From Druceiella hillmani (Eukaryota > Arthropoda > Insecta > Lepidoptera > Hepialidae), in NCBI GenBank assembly GCA_039881145.1, contig JAYKKI010000095.1, positions 1,051,501 to 1,115,500 of the forward strand: a stretch of 64,000 nucleotides of DNA, read 5' to 3'. A program made the position numbers and the translations under genes. The notes under the pieces were generated by a model. That model saw only the letters and a program-made list of their open reading frames with translations. It was not told the origin of the DNA and did no database searches. Shown here one piece after another: positions 1-11,185 of this stretch (positions within the stretch are counted from its first letter, which is position 1; every line of letters starts with the position of its first letter).

Positions 1-75
1 GATAAACTCAAAAACTACTGGACCGATTTTAAAAATTCTGTCATGCCAATATAAGCTACATTGTGCAAGAATAAC
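1..75 (+). mobile_element. Fragment of insect Helitron-like repeat
   Basis: The first 75 bases contain a phrase reading AAAACTACTGGACCGATTTT, which also occurs (as ACTGGACGGATTTTGAT) inside the complete-ended Helitron-like element at 50,470-51,633. The piece is truncated by the window edge and no termini are visible. The family assignment rests on this shared phrase only, which is widespread in insect non-autonomous elements. Confidence 0.45.
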
Positions 76-608
76 ATATATTTTATATTGAAAAATTGAT
101 TTATTCCTCATAAAAATGTCGATAGTTCTACACAACATATAAAAAATCGCATAAAAATATGCTTTCTTCCCGTGCCTTGCAAAAAATATTGGTATTATAC
201 TAAAACTATTGCTATAAATAAAGCTATTGCCATGTATAAAGCTATTACTACATATAAAGCTATATTGCTATTGTACTAAAACTACTGCTATATGTAAAAA
301 AATGGGATACATATTAAACTTTTTCACTAGTATGAACAAAAAGTTCGCGAGAATTATTGAGAGTAATTGTTATAGTTATATTACAATAAACGTTTCTTGG
401 TCAAATTAGTTAACTAAAACACAGATGTGAATAAAAAAATTATTTTTTCCGTATCATGATATGAATCCTAATCTAAATTAATAATTAAATCATTTAGGCT
501 GTTTGTGTATGAGTAAATTACTTTTTGAATTATTCGAATCATTTGTTTTGAAGTTATGTTGAGTGAAACAAAATAACAATTGTCGGGAATGTTGCAAGCC
601 GCTCTATG
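76..608. other. AT-rich intergenic DNA, nothing recognised
   Basis: This stretch holds only low-complexity AT-rich sequence with short repeats of 'aaagctat' at about 215-265. The 60-codon open frame at 227-409 has no recognisable protein features and is probably chance. Confidence 0.6.
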
Positions 609-628
609 TTAGGTTAGGTTAGGTTAGG
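609..628 (+). repeat. Interstitial (TTAGG)4 telomere-type repeat
   Basis: Four perfect units of TTAGG, the canonical insect telomere repeat, lie in otherwise AT-rich DNA. Four units are far too few for a telomere. Short runs like this are scattered through many insect genomes, so it supports an arthropod origin rather than a chromosome end. Confidence 0.8.
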
Positions 629-782
629 TAAACAGAAATGTTACTATCTAAACTAATATTATAAAGTGTATTAATTTAATATTCACGAAAATTACGGTAA
701 GGTAACCCAAGGTATATAATGACATTCGTATCATGTTATTAATCCTTTTGCAACTCGATAGTTTCATTATCCAGATTGATTA

Positions 783-1090
783 TATTTATGTAAATTCCTC
801 TTAAAATTTATCAAAAATTTAATCTAAATTAAATTTATCAAAGATTTGACATCGAAAATTTATACGAAAAAGACTTTCGTTGGCTTATTTATGTAAATGC
901 CTCTTTAAATTTATCAAAAATTTAATCTAATTAAATTTATCAAAGATTTGACATCGAAAATTTATACGAAAAAGACTTTCGTTGGCTTATTTATGTAAAT
1001 TCCTCTTTAAATTTATCAAAAATTTAATCTAATTAAATTTATCAAAGATATGACATTGAAAATTTATACGAAAAAGACTTTCGTTGGCTG
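783..1090 (+). repeat. Tandem repeat, three copies of about 102 bp, derived from Helitron helicase
   Basis: Three head-to-tail copies begin at about 783, 886 and 988, each starting TATTTATGTAAAT and ending AAAGACTTTCGTTGGCT. The copies differ by few substitutions. The third copy runs directly into the helicase remnant at 1,058, and its last codons read in the helicase frame. The period of 102 is a multiple of three, so the repeat appears to be a local amplification of transposon coding sequence, now interrupted by stops. Confidence 0.85.
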
Positions 1091-1587
1091 TGTTCTAAAG
1101 CAATAATGTCACCTAGGAATGACACGATCGATGCATTAAACAATTTGATCACATAAAAAGTCCCCAGCCTGGTAAAACATTACAAATCGATAGACACCGT
1201 TACTAATATCAAAGACGCAGTATATTACCTACAGGAATTTTTAAATACACTTAACCACGCTGGCCTACCGCCCTACGAATTATCATTAAAAATAGGAACG
1301 CCAATCATGGTTCTGAGAAATTTAAGCCCTCCTAACATGTGTAATGGACGAGGCTATTAATACAGGAATTAAAAGACAACTTAATTGTAGCGACCATTAT
1401 AACTGGCCCTGTAGTTGATGAATTAGTTCATATTCCTAGGATACCGATGATCGCCACTAATTTGCCAATTTCATTTAAACGACTTCAATTTCCGGTGAAA
1501 ACTTCGTTTGCTTTAACAATTAACAAGTCCCAGGGCCAAACTTTCAATTTGGTTAGGATTGTCCTTAAATGGGCAACTGTATGTGGG
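1058..1587 (+). pseudogene. Helitron Rep/helicase, C-terminal PIF1-like helicase remnant
   Basis: The translation matches the C-terminal part of Helitron PIF1-like helicases. In order it gives a segment like KAIMSPRNDTIDALNN (from about 1,100), a segment like YSIDTVTNIKDAVYY but with KSIDTV, a PPYELSLKIGTPIMVLRNLS block, then after a frameshift LIQELKDNLIVATIITGP and HIPRIPM. It ends with the conserved QG motif (NKSQGQTFNLV, 1,522-1,554). It is broken by a stop near 1,153, a one-base deletion near 1,345 (codons for NG-T), and a further shift near 1,567. Helitron helicase unwinds DNA during rolling-circle transposition. This copy cannot encode a functional protein. No Rep domain or element ends are visible nearby, so it is a fragment. 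Confidence 0.88.
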
Positions 1588-1860
1588 GAAAATCAATGCA
1601 TTAAACATTTTTATTATTAATTTGAGAAAAATATTTATAACTATAATATATAGCGCATCGAATATATATTTATTCATACGCGATATGTAAAAATAACAGA
1701 ATATGCTTCTATATTTAAAATTTTGGTGCAAATTTTTTTCAAATCCATATTTGTAAAATTCAAAGCTGGGTAAGGCAGGGAGCACCTTGTACGTAAAGTA
1801 AATTCAAAAGACAGAAAGACAAATACTTGGTTTACTGAAAAAGATGTGATAAAAGATTGT
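1588..1860. other. AT-rich DNA after the helicase remnant
   Basis: No motif, terminus or gene was recognised. The minus-strand open frame across 1,513-1,785 overlaps the helicase remnant on the wrong strand and is a shadow. Confidence 0.5.
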
Positions 1861-2019
1861 TATATAAGATGCTCTTTTTTATTGCTGCAAAGTTAGGAGG
1901 ATTAATTTTTGACGACGAACCGGAAAAAAGAAAATTTCGCCGAAACGTATACGATAGAAAATGTAAACTGCTAATAAGAATATCTTCTTCGTACATAAAC
2001 TTTATACAAAGCGAGTCTA
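1861..2019 (+). repeat. Left copy of a 160-170 bp inverted repeat
   Basis: This sequence pairs in reverse complement with 2,435-2,604. Shared landmarks, in order, are ATTGCTGCAAAGTTAG, TTTTGACGACGAA-CGGAAAA, AAATTTCGCC, AAATGTAAACTGCTA, TAAGAATATCTTCTT-GTACATAA and ATACAAAGCGAG. Identity is about 80% by eye with small indels. Reading 1,857-2,060 gives 67 codons (AAKLGGLIFDDEPEKRKFRR...), which look protein-like, but the inverted copy does not keep the frame. It may be a transposon end or a duplicated coding scrap. Confidence 0.8.
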
Positions 2020-2434
2020 CCACTTGGACTGATAAATTGCATCTGACCTTTATTTACTAAATACTTCATTTGAAAAATTTAAAGCACATTAGCAACTCGA
2101 AGAGAGTTTAGTAATATAGTCATTGTTGGAAATATAAGCTTGGTACATATTTACATATTAATAAAATAATATCATGATACGTGTATGGAATCCTCGCTAT
2201 ACGCGTTTTACTCGTAATTAACAAGTTTATTTTTATTTAAATAAAGCAATTATAGTTCCGATATGTTTGATAGACTCCGAAAAGTATTATTTGTTCACGT
2301 GATTTATGGTTCTGAAAATATGGTAACAACTTAATATCAGTAAGATAACACAAGCAAAATTTGGAAATATTTTGCATGAATGTTCATATATGCAGAAGAA
2401 AAGTTTGATAGAGTCCTTTGTATTAAAATCTCGC

Positions 2435-2604
2435 TTTGTATTAAGCTTATGTACTAAGAAGATATTCTTATACGATAGCAGTTTACATTTGCTATTGTCT
2501 TAGTATATACACTTTTGGCGAAATTTTTTTTTCCGATTCGTCGTCAAAAAAGTAATCTTTCTAACTTTGCAGCAATACACAAAGAGCATATTCTTATATT
2601 TAAA
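2435..2604 (-). repeat. Right copy of the 160-170 bp inverted repeat
   Basis: Reverse-complement partner of 1,861-2,019, separated by about 415 bp of AT-rich DNA. If the pair marks the ends of a transposon, it would be a foldback element of about 745 bp. I could not see a convincing target-site duplication outside the pair. Confidence 0.8.
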
Positions 2605-3098
2605 CACTTTGTGTTTAATGTATACTAGTTCATAGTAGATTGTACAATTATTGAGCCGGAAAGTTGTGATAGGATTTTTTTAGTAATGATGAGTAAACTC
2701 ATCAAATTTGGACTCGTTTTACATGATATGGTAAGAAAGTAACAAAGTTGGTAGGTGGATAAGTATCGTACAGGTAGGTAAAAAGACACGAAGCCACGTT
2801 TTTAAAATGTTTTATTCAGATTCATGTTCCGTATGTTGGTGTTGATTAAAATCTAGCTATCAATTTTTCATTTACTTCTACCTGAGTTAAGTGAAACTTT
2901 GCACAAGTATTCAGTCCCCATTATAATACAACTATACAATTTATGTATTACGAGACATCACTATGATATAATTTTATGATGCATAACGTTATGATGTAAT
3001 CTCAACGTCTATGAATCCTGATGCTTCAAGTGTACTGCCAACATAAACCAATGGATATAAATATACACTTTTTGAAATGAGTATTTTCGGTCTCCAGC
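2605..3098. other. AT-rich intergenic DNA, nothing recognised
   Basis: I see no motif, gene or repeat family here. Confidence 0.5.
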
Positions 3099-3322
3099 AG
3101 AGCCTCTTTTATTGAACTTCGGGTTCTAATTTCTAATTAATTAATAAATTCTTGACACTGCAGAGGTACTGCTGGCGTAAACTAGGAGATTTGGAGATTT
3201 GGTGTTTTTGAATGGCATGTTTGGTTTCAAGCAGACACTCTATCATTGAACTGTGATTTTCAACTCTTAATCTTGATATTCTAGGGATACTGTTTATCTC
3301 AAGCAGAGACCCTGTCATTGAA
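3099..3322 (+). repeat. Degenerate repeat of AGCAGA...ATTGAA segments
   Basis: Three related segments of about 20 bp occur at about 3,099, 3,231 and 3,303, each of the form GCAGA-xCTCT-T-ATTGAA and preceded by AAG or CAG. Spacings are 132 and 72 bp, so this is a decayed local repeat rather than a clean array. Confidence 0.4.
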
Positions 3323-3628
3323 TTTAGATTTCCAACTACTCTTTACCAATAATTACCCTGATTCTGGAGATTCTATGATCTAATAAGCTTTAAAGTTTTG
3401 TATGGGCTAAGTGTGACATAAATTTGTGCTTAAGTAAAATTAAAGTATAATGATGGAGCCAGAAGGAGGTGATACGGGCTATTCACTGATGAGGAATAAT
3501 CTAAACTCATAGAGTTTGGACCTATTTTATTACATTGACGTAAAAAAAAAGTAATGAAATCATTGGACAGGTTATTAAATACAAGTATACATATACAAAA
3601 GCATAGAGCAACTAAAAAGACCAATATG
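3323..3628. other. Intergenic DNA, nothing recognised
   Basis: A 64-codon minus-strand frame lies here (3,430-3,624). It has no recognisable domain or codon pattern and I treat it as chance. Confidence 0.5.
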
Positions 3629-3632
3629 AATA

Positions 3633-3671
<39 letters not shown>

Positions 3672-3717
3672 TTATATTTTTTTATATGTATATATATATA
3701 TATATATATGTATATAT
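3629..3717. repeat. (TA)n microsatellite
   Basis: An alternating TA tract is interrupted by a short T-rich stretch near 3,671-3,690. Confidence 0.95.
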
Positions 3718-4167
3718 GCTTTGACTGCTGGCTAAGCACAACACGTCATACTCATTGCTACACATATACTGTTAACATTATCATGTTGGTGACGTGAACC
3801 CATAAGGTTTTGCCCTATCAAAAATTGCTTAACGCACCTAAAGAAGTTTTAACGTATAAACATTTTAAAAAATATTTCAATAGATAAAAACATTATTATC
3901 GAGTTACTTAATTTGGGTATATAAATGACTGGTATCAAGCATACTATATTACGAAAAATTAAAGTCTTTGCAGAAGGTTTATTTTATCCAGCATTAGTAT
4001 CGCGCTACTCTTATGTTTTTCCATTCGTAACTATTTACTGTTCATAGTTCAAATTGGCTGAATATTATTGTTATTCGTCTAGACCAGAGTTGTACAGAAT
4101 TTATTAAATTGAATGTGACTCGTTGCACTTCATGTAATATCCCGGTAAAGTTCGCTATTCGGACTGG
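3718..4167. other. Intergenic DNA before the satellite array
   Basis: No gene or repeat was recognised in this 450-bp stretch. Confidence 0.5.
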
Positions 4168-4675
4168 AATGTTTATTGTTTACGAGCATTCACGCTACAA
4201 AGTATTTGTGAATGTTTTCTCTTATCTACAATAAATATATAAAACAATTATTATTTTAAAACTTTATTGAATATTTTTCACTTCACTTTTTTTTGTATCT
4301 AATTTACTAATTCACATTACTCAGAATTTAGTGGAGAAATGTTTATTTACGAGCATTCGCGCTATAAACTATTGGTAAATGTTTTCTCTCGTGTACAATA
4401 AAGTTATAAAACAATTATTATTTTAAAACTTTATTGAATATTTTTCACCTCATTTTCTTTTTGCCTAATTTACTAATTCACATTACTCAGAATTTCGTGG
4501 AGAAATGTTTATTGTTTACGAGCATTCGCGCTATAAAGTATTTGTAAATGTTTTCTCTCGTGTATAATAAAGTTATAAAACAATTTTTATTTTAAAACTT
4601 TATTGAATATTTTTTATCTCACTTTTTTGTACCTAATTTACTAATTCGCTTTATTCAGAATTTCATAGAGATATC
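4168..4675 (+). repeat. Tandem array, three copies of a 166-170 bp monomer
   Basis: Copies begin at 4,168, 4,338 and 4,504 with AATGTTTATT(GTT)TACGAGCATTC. Each runs through CGCTATAAA, GTAAATGTTTTCTCT, ATAAAACAATTATTATTTTA, CTTTATTGAATATTTTT and CTAATTTACTAATTC to CAGAATTT-GT-GAGA. Copies are about 85-95% alike. The length and arrangement fit a short satellite-type array. A flanking half-copy was not obvious. Confidence 0.92.
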
Positions 4676-4707
4676 TGTAACTATGGATGCATTATGCATT
4701 CAAAAAT

Positions 4708-4800
4708 GTAGTTATAATGAATAATAGTAATGTAGTATAATGAATAATATGTGGTTATAATGAATAATAGTAATAGTAATGTAGTTATAATGATAAATAA
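4708..4800 (+). repeat. Short tandem repeat of GTAGTTATAATGAATAATAGTAAT type
   Basis: Four imperfect copies of GTxGTTATAATGAATAATA lie head to tail, with unit lengths of roughly 20-30 bp. It is a simple minisatellite with no coding sense. Confidence 0.75.
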
Positions 4801-7659
4801 GTATTGTTAATAAGTTCACTGCAAATTTATCGGCGCATAGTATTACAGTGTCTTAATAAGGGAATATTCTAATATATGAACCACAAACTCATGTTCGACC
4901 TCTTTATACTTTCTTATGATTATATATTAAATTACATTTGAACATCCGAGGTAAAAGGCGCTCCTTAAGCAGCGCAGGCAGTCACATGTTAATATTAGAT
5001 CAATATTTACAGTTTTTACAATAATGCTTATTTAAGTATTTATGTGGCATATTTTAATACGTCTAAGTTTGTACTATGTATCAATACTGTTGCCGGTTTT
5101 AATTAAATGTATAGAAATTACTGGCTTCAAAATTATTTGAAGCACTGAACAAAGTATTAGTGGTATTGTGGGGAGTGTAATTATTGTGATTTTTGAATAC
5201 ACAATTATCCAAAATAATAGTTACAGATAATGTGAGCACGTGACTACATAAAAAACGGAACTCTGTAAGCCAATAAGTAATCAGTTAATTAATTTTTAAT
5301 GCCTAATTTATGGTAGACATGTATATATTGACGAAAAGAAAAAGTGATCTTAAAATAAAACCAATGTTCGATCGTAAAATTCTAAACAACTTTTCAATAA
5401 AATCCGTTAAACCGTCAATGGAAAATGTAACATAACTAAAGATGGAAAATGTAACATCGTCTCCTAATGATCTAGATAGGTAAAATATCCCAAGATTTCA
5501 ACCTATGCTATCTCGTCAGTATTACAAGTTATTAACGTATTTATTAAGTAATTAAAAGAAAAACTTTTTTGGAAGCGTTGTTTTGGACCTAGCGTATTTC
5601 ATTGACTTGTATCAAATTGATCTTTTATTTCCAATAGATGTCAAGTTGTGTTTTTCATATCGTTAATTAGAATGAAGGTAAATTTCTTACTTTCTGAGGT
5701 TATCGACATCAACAAAATGTTTATTATGTGTTTATATTAGGGGCATGCTGCTTCTCCGTATAAATGGTAAATGGCAAACTGCTAAAAACAAAAGGAAATA
5801 ATGAAAAAAATGATGGAAGGGCAAAAAAAAATCCAAAAAATTATTACAATTTTGAAGAAAATGGTGAAAAACATGATGCCATTTTTTAGACAAGACTGAT
5901 AAATGTTTTACTGAAGAATGACAAACACGGTTTTAGTGAAAGTTAGAATTCTCCTTTATAGCGAATTTTGATAACGATTTTATTTTGTGAGGCTAGCACA
6001 AGGTTCCATTTTAAATTAAGGGTGATAATATGTCATAGTCATTTCACATGATAAGACTAAGTACAAACAATGAGGGGCACTCCTGAAATTCTTTGAAGGC
6101 TCTTTATTGAGTGAAATCGTTTAGTAAAAACACACAGATCTTTAGACGGGGCTATAGCTAGTCTCGTGATATATGTTTATCGATTCCGAATTTGGTTTGG
6201 ATTTGTGCGATGCGGCGTTCTACTTTGGCAGAAGGATTTTTGCTATTCGCTTTTGTGCGGTCTTATAACCAAGGTATTTGCTATTCGAAATTATTGTAAT
6301 GGTGTTGTAAATCATATTATCTAAATATTTTTTTTCTATTTGTATCTATACTTTACGCATAATTTCTTAAGATAAAATATTACGGAACATAAAAAATTAA
6401 AATGAGTGTGTAAAAACTGTAATAACAAAATATTTTTTGCTTTCGAAATTATTATTTTTTGAGTGAGACAACACTATAAGTTTTTGTCAGGAAATAAATG
6501 CTTGTATTTATTTGTATTTATATGCGGTAATTGTATATTGTAATAAATGCTTGTTTTTATTTGTATATCATTTAAAACCCAAATTTCAATTAATAAATAA
6601 GGCGCGAATTAATCAATGACCTTATTTATCTTTTCTCATAAAAAAAATTGTATCATTTCCAAAAAACCCAAAATGTTTTTAAGAACCAGCCTAATGTTCA
6701 CGCAGGTGATTTGTGCATCAAACTGGGTATATTGAAAGTTTATTTCTAAAAAAATGTATGTTTTTTTTAATCTTGAGAGTGATTTTTTCAGAAACGGTTT
6801 CGAATTTTCATATAGCTCCTTGATATTTTTCACGTAGTTTGTAGCACTTACATGTATGAATAATAGACATGTTGTTTGTTACAAACAAATTTCAATGAGA
6901 GTCGACTATTATGGTGTTTCCCGTTACTCTATGTTATATATAGTTTTTATTGATTAAAAAGTGTTCCGATTAATAAGTACACTGTAATAGGTTTCTTAAT
7001 TTTGACAAATTTTACGTTGAAAATTATCCACAAATTAGAAAAATTTCTCCAAAATGATTACTTGCAGCTTTTTTGGTATTTCCAAGGTAATTTCTTTTAA
7101 CATTCTTTGCTGTATCTTCCTTTAAATATTTTCTTAACATTATGGCAAACTGCAGCCCAATGAAGAATGATTGGATAAGATTGATATGTCAATACTAATA
7201 ATCAAATATTTTGTAAGCTGATAGTATAGTTATTTGGCAAGCATTCATTTATTTTGTACTTTTTATCTAAAATTCAGTTTTATTTTTTTCCTTTACACTA
7301 TTAACATTGCAACATAATCTGGCTGTTGGTTCACAGTTTCGTAATTCAATTTGGGTTTATTTTTCGTTTCTTTTCTTTTTGATGATAAATACTTGATATG
7401 TTTGTCTGCTAATTAATAAAACTTATGTCTTTTATTAAATTGTGTAATTTATTAGTTCTTAGTATTAAAAGCTCACTATAGTTTAATATTGTCTATATTT
7501 TTGGAGTAAATATAAAATTTGAACAAGAAATTTAAATTTATCTTTCACTAAAATATATTTTTAATTCCGGTTTTGCTTAAAATTACATTTATTTTAATCT
7601 AATTGCCTTTAGCCGACATATTTGCGTTTGGAATATTTAAGCTTGGTGATATTTTTTTT
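4801..7659. other. About 2.9 kb of AT-rich DNA, no gene recognised
   Basis: The only structure I see is a small direct duplication near 6,496-6,565 (ATAAATGCTTGT-TTTATTTGTAT twice, about 50 bp apart). The 65-codon minus-strand frame at 6,636-6,833 has no recognisable features. Confidence 0.5.
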
Positions 7660-7830
7660 CATAGAAATGATTAGTAGGCGTGGCACGCGCGTTACTGTTT
7701 TATCCGCATATCATATATTTATCTCTGCATGGTGATAAATATCTTAGTTGTGAGGTATTGAATGCGATAAGCAGTAGAGCTCTGCCATTCGTTGCTCATT
7801 AGTGTACAAATATGCCCTTTCAGTCAACAA
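7660..7830 (+). repeat. Diverged copy of part of the 960-bp duplicated unit
   Basis: This stretch resembles 10,600-10,760. Shared pieces are CGCGC-ACT-TTTTA, GCATATAT-TT-TCT-TGCA-GGTGA, GTATTGAATGCGA or its variant ATCGAATGCGA, and TAG-GCTCTG-CATTC. It appears to be the middle of an older copy of the unit present at 10,225-11,185, with about 1.7 kb of unrelated DNA inserted after it. Confidence 0.5.
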
Positions 7831-9529
7831 AAAGTCAACAAAAAATGTCACCGATTCTGGAATTTTCTATAGATGATAAGTTTTTTTAATATATTTCCTC
7901 TGATATTAATTAAAACATTATTAGTGACAGCTTTGTACCTGTATATTTTTTCTTCTTTTCTTGAGCAAAGGGTTCACGAAGCATATTTTTGTTTTGTGGC
8001 CAATATGCGTCATTAGTTTTGGATACTTAATGTCACTAACGTGTAATAACGTAAATATGTTTGAAGACTGTTATCTTAATAAGATAAAAAATAACAATTT
8101 AAATTAATTGAATTTGCATTCTGATTACGCAGTGAAATAATCATAATAAAATGAACAACTACTCTATTATTCCTAAATTTCGTTAGTTAGACTTGGAAAA
8201 GTGAATGAACTTAGTGATGATAAAATTTTGAAGTACATGTTGTTTGAATAATATATGCAGCAAATAAAAAACGTTATTTTCTAACGGAAAATAAGTAACT
8301 ACATGCATTCATGACAATTCTCGAAAGCGTAATCATTTTAACATTTGAATTTTTTGGATTTTGGCGCTCGCGTCTATTATAAAACTTAAAATACGGAGGT
8401 CTCATTAGAATACACACAGCTATTTACTGTCGTTAAAGATTCCTTGAAAATCATTATGTAAAATAGAAATGGATTGAAGTTACTGGACGGAATAATTGGT
8501 TTCAAACAAAGATATGTACAGTTTTCTCAGCCCACTTTTTAGAACATGATTTGAAACCAAAAGTAGTTCCAACCATTGACGTTTTATTTACGAAGCCAGT
8601 TTTGTACCGTGTTCATATTTAGAAAAGATGATTACATATTTTCTCATTCAGTACTATTTTACACTTGTTGAATATTTACTTAACGTCATTATTTGCTTAC
8701 AGGCTTAAATTACGATTATAAGAGGAGGATATTAATGTCGTTTATTCGGAGAGTCAATATATACTCATTTCATCATCTCGCAAATGAAAATTTCTTGGTA
8801 TAAATTATCAAAAAGGAGGAGTTATAAAACGTAAAATGTAATTAAACAAATTCAGACAAAAAATCGCTGGTTCATTAGGCAAATTCCGAAACTTGAAAAC
8901 TTTTTTAAAAGAAATTCAAGGGACATCCCATATGTGAGATGCGGAATTATATTAACCAAGAAATATAAATTTACAGTTAAAAAATATTTTTAAAAAATAT
9001 GGTAAATCTTATTAAATTTCATCGTGTACTAAATCATTTGAAGGTTTTATGATTGGCGGGTGCATGAGCTCGTGGTTCGACAAATGGCGTACGTAAATTG
9101 AAGTGGAAATATAAGGCAAAAATATGCACTGGCATTAAGCAGTTTTGCGCTTATTCCCTATTATTGTTCCCCGAAATTATATTCATTCGTCAGAAAAATT
9201 ATGAATACTTGTTTGCCTTATTCTCAAAAAGTAATAAGAAACAAATTAAGTTTTGATGGAATTGTACATGGCAATGTTATTAGTACTTCAAAAGATTATA
9301 TTGCACCGTTAACCAGTCCTTTCTATGTTATTTTATTTTGACAAAATATTGTTTTTGCATTATCTACATGACATCAAGTAGTAAAATATTGTTTTTTCAA
9401 AGGTTCCTTCATATACGTTCTTTTTGTTATCTGTATAAATAATTTAAGTCTAGCAAGTATTCACTAGAAAATAAAATACATAAAATAGGCCTTCATTTAC
9501 TTAGATCATTATGAAGCATAAACTACGAA
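7831..9529. other. About 1.7 kb of unannotated DNA interrupting a duplicated unit
   Basis: The flanks match contiguous sequence in the 10.2-11.2 kb copy, so this segment may be an insertion. I recognise no transposon protein or termini in it. Confidence 0.4.
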
Positions 9530-9790
9530 ATGACTTAAGAACAACTACAATATCTCAATGTATCCTAATATCACCTAAAACGATATTTGTATAAAATTTA
9601 TTTCTTAATGTCGTTTAGAATATATTTTTGCTGGCTATTAAAAATTAAATTTATCATAATAAACTTTATTTTTATTTGAACTTTCGACATTTAAATTACT
9701 ATAATATTTTTTTTTAGTTTCTAAATTTGGAAATTATAATATTTAAGTAATTAAATTATTACTTTATTTACTTTTACCATTGCCGCTATA
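9530..9790 (+). repeat. Diverged copy of the end of the 960-bp duplicated unit
   Basis: It aligns with about 10,770-11,000. Shared pieces include CAAT-TATCCTAATATC, ATTTATTTCTTAATGTCGT-GAATA and GACATT-AAAT-TA-TAATAT. The match stops at the non-LTR fragment that begins at 9,791. Confidence 0.6.
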
Positions 9791-10207
9791 TTAACTTATT
9801 ATGAGCATTGAAGAAAGTAACAAGTTGACCATGAACAATAAGTTTAAGGCTTTAGATAGAAGCGGTGGGATAAATATGGTCCGAATATCCTTGGGTTGCG
9901 TAGGTAATAAAATTTTAGGTACGGGCACAATATAGGCTTTTTTCCATTCCAAAGGGAAGACAGCAGTTGTCAAATAGGTATTAACAATATCAGAGATGAC
10001 CGGAGCCACGATATCTATTATTGGTTTAAGGGCATTAATATTTAAGCCATCAGTTCCCATGGATTTCAATTTTATCGTAAGAAGATTAGCTTTAACTTCG
10101 AAATCACAGGTATCCCTTAGCGTAAATTGATGTTCACTAGAAACCGTTGAAGACGAGATACCGTTTGTAGTTGCAGAGTTAACGGCTGGTTCAAGTAACA
10201 GTTTTAA
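9791..10207 (-). pseudogene. Non-LTR retrotransposon reverse transcriptase fragment (Jockey/CR1-like)
   Basis: The minus-strand frame stays open for about 139 codons from about 10,207 to 9,791. It shows the N-terminal part of a non-LTR RT: LKSMGTDGLNINALKPI (family motif S-x-GpDGI), then VFPLEWKKAYIVPVPK (fP-eWK-a-viPipK), then a degraded R-Pisllp block (DIRTIFIPPLLSKAL). The catalytic FADD box and everything C-terminal are missing, as are the endonuclease and 3' tail. Reverse transcriptase would copy element RNA at the target site. This fragment cannot do so. It lies at the border of a diverged duplicated unit and has no partner in the other copies, so it arrived after or at that duplication. 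Confidence 0.88.
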
Positions 10208-10224
10208 AATAGTGATAATTTTAA

Positions 10225-11185
10225 ATGTAATTATATGAAACCGAGAAACTCTATAAGTGTTTCCATTAGGCAGTTTCTTCTATCACATACAGATAATAAA
10301 TAAATAAATATTTTTGTACGTATGTAAATATTACAGTTTCGTAGAATTTGTTTTCTTAGAAAAATTAAATTCAGATGTATCGGCTTATTTTTACTTCTGT
10401 GAATATCGATATCGTAATGAGCCGTCGATAAATGTATAAACAACACTAACATATTGAAATGATTCAAAATCTATGTAATGTTTGTTACTAGTGAAATTAA
10501 TATGTGTAACACAAGCGTGCTGAAACGGCGTGCCCTAAATGTGATTGGCTCGTTTAAAATTCATTTGTTTTTAGTAGGGACATTTGGTGTCATACATTTC
10601 GATGGCACAGCATATAAGAGAGTTGATAAGTATACGTATCACTCGCGCCACTATTTTAATCTACAAGGCATATATTTTCCTTTGCACGGTGACGTATACC
10701 TTAGTAGTGCATCGAATGCGACACGTAGTTTAGCTCTGTCATTCATTCTAAAATGCCGTTTTGTGCCAAGAATAATTATAATATTTCAATTTATCCTAAT
10801 ATCTTACAAAAAGTGATTTGTGCATAACTTATTTTTTAATGTCGTACGGAATAGATAATTGGCAGTGATTATAAATTATAATTAAAGTTTTAAAATTTAT
10901 TTTTGTTTAGACATTAGACATTCAAATTGTCATAACATTGACTTTTTAGTTTAGATATTTGGCAATTTTATTAAAATAGGTTGTTAAATTTATATTTTAT
11001 AGATTTTTAACTTTGTCGATAAATTCACTCATAAGCTATTGTAAATATTTTCATTTAATTAAACTGAATTAATTGATAATCTTCATTATTTAATTAAAAT
11101 TTCCCCATGTGTTGTACCGTTTAATTTCCATTTAAAAAATTAAACATTTTCTTAAATAAAATAGCAAAGTTTTGATTATCGTGCT
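10225..11185 (+). repeat. Diverged direct duplication, unit 1 (about 960 bp)
   Basis: Unit 1 aligns in the same orientation with 11,186-11,690. Shared landmarks are GAAACTCTAT, CCATTAG-CAGTTTCTT-TATCACAT, GATAAT-AAT-AATAAATATTTT, TCGATATC-TGA-G-GTCGATAAAT and AATGATTGGCTCGTTTA or its variant AATGATTGACTCGTTTA. The 112-codon plus-strand frame at 10,478-10,816 lies inside but is not kept open in the second copy, so I do not call it a gene. Confidence 0.75.

Noticed and set aside
10478..10816. 112-codon plus-strand open frame
   Set aside because: It is not maintained in the tandem copy at 11,460-11,690 and matches no family. It falls inside a decayed duplicated unit.
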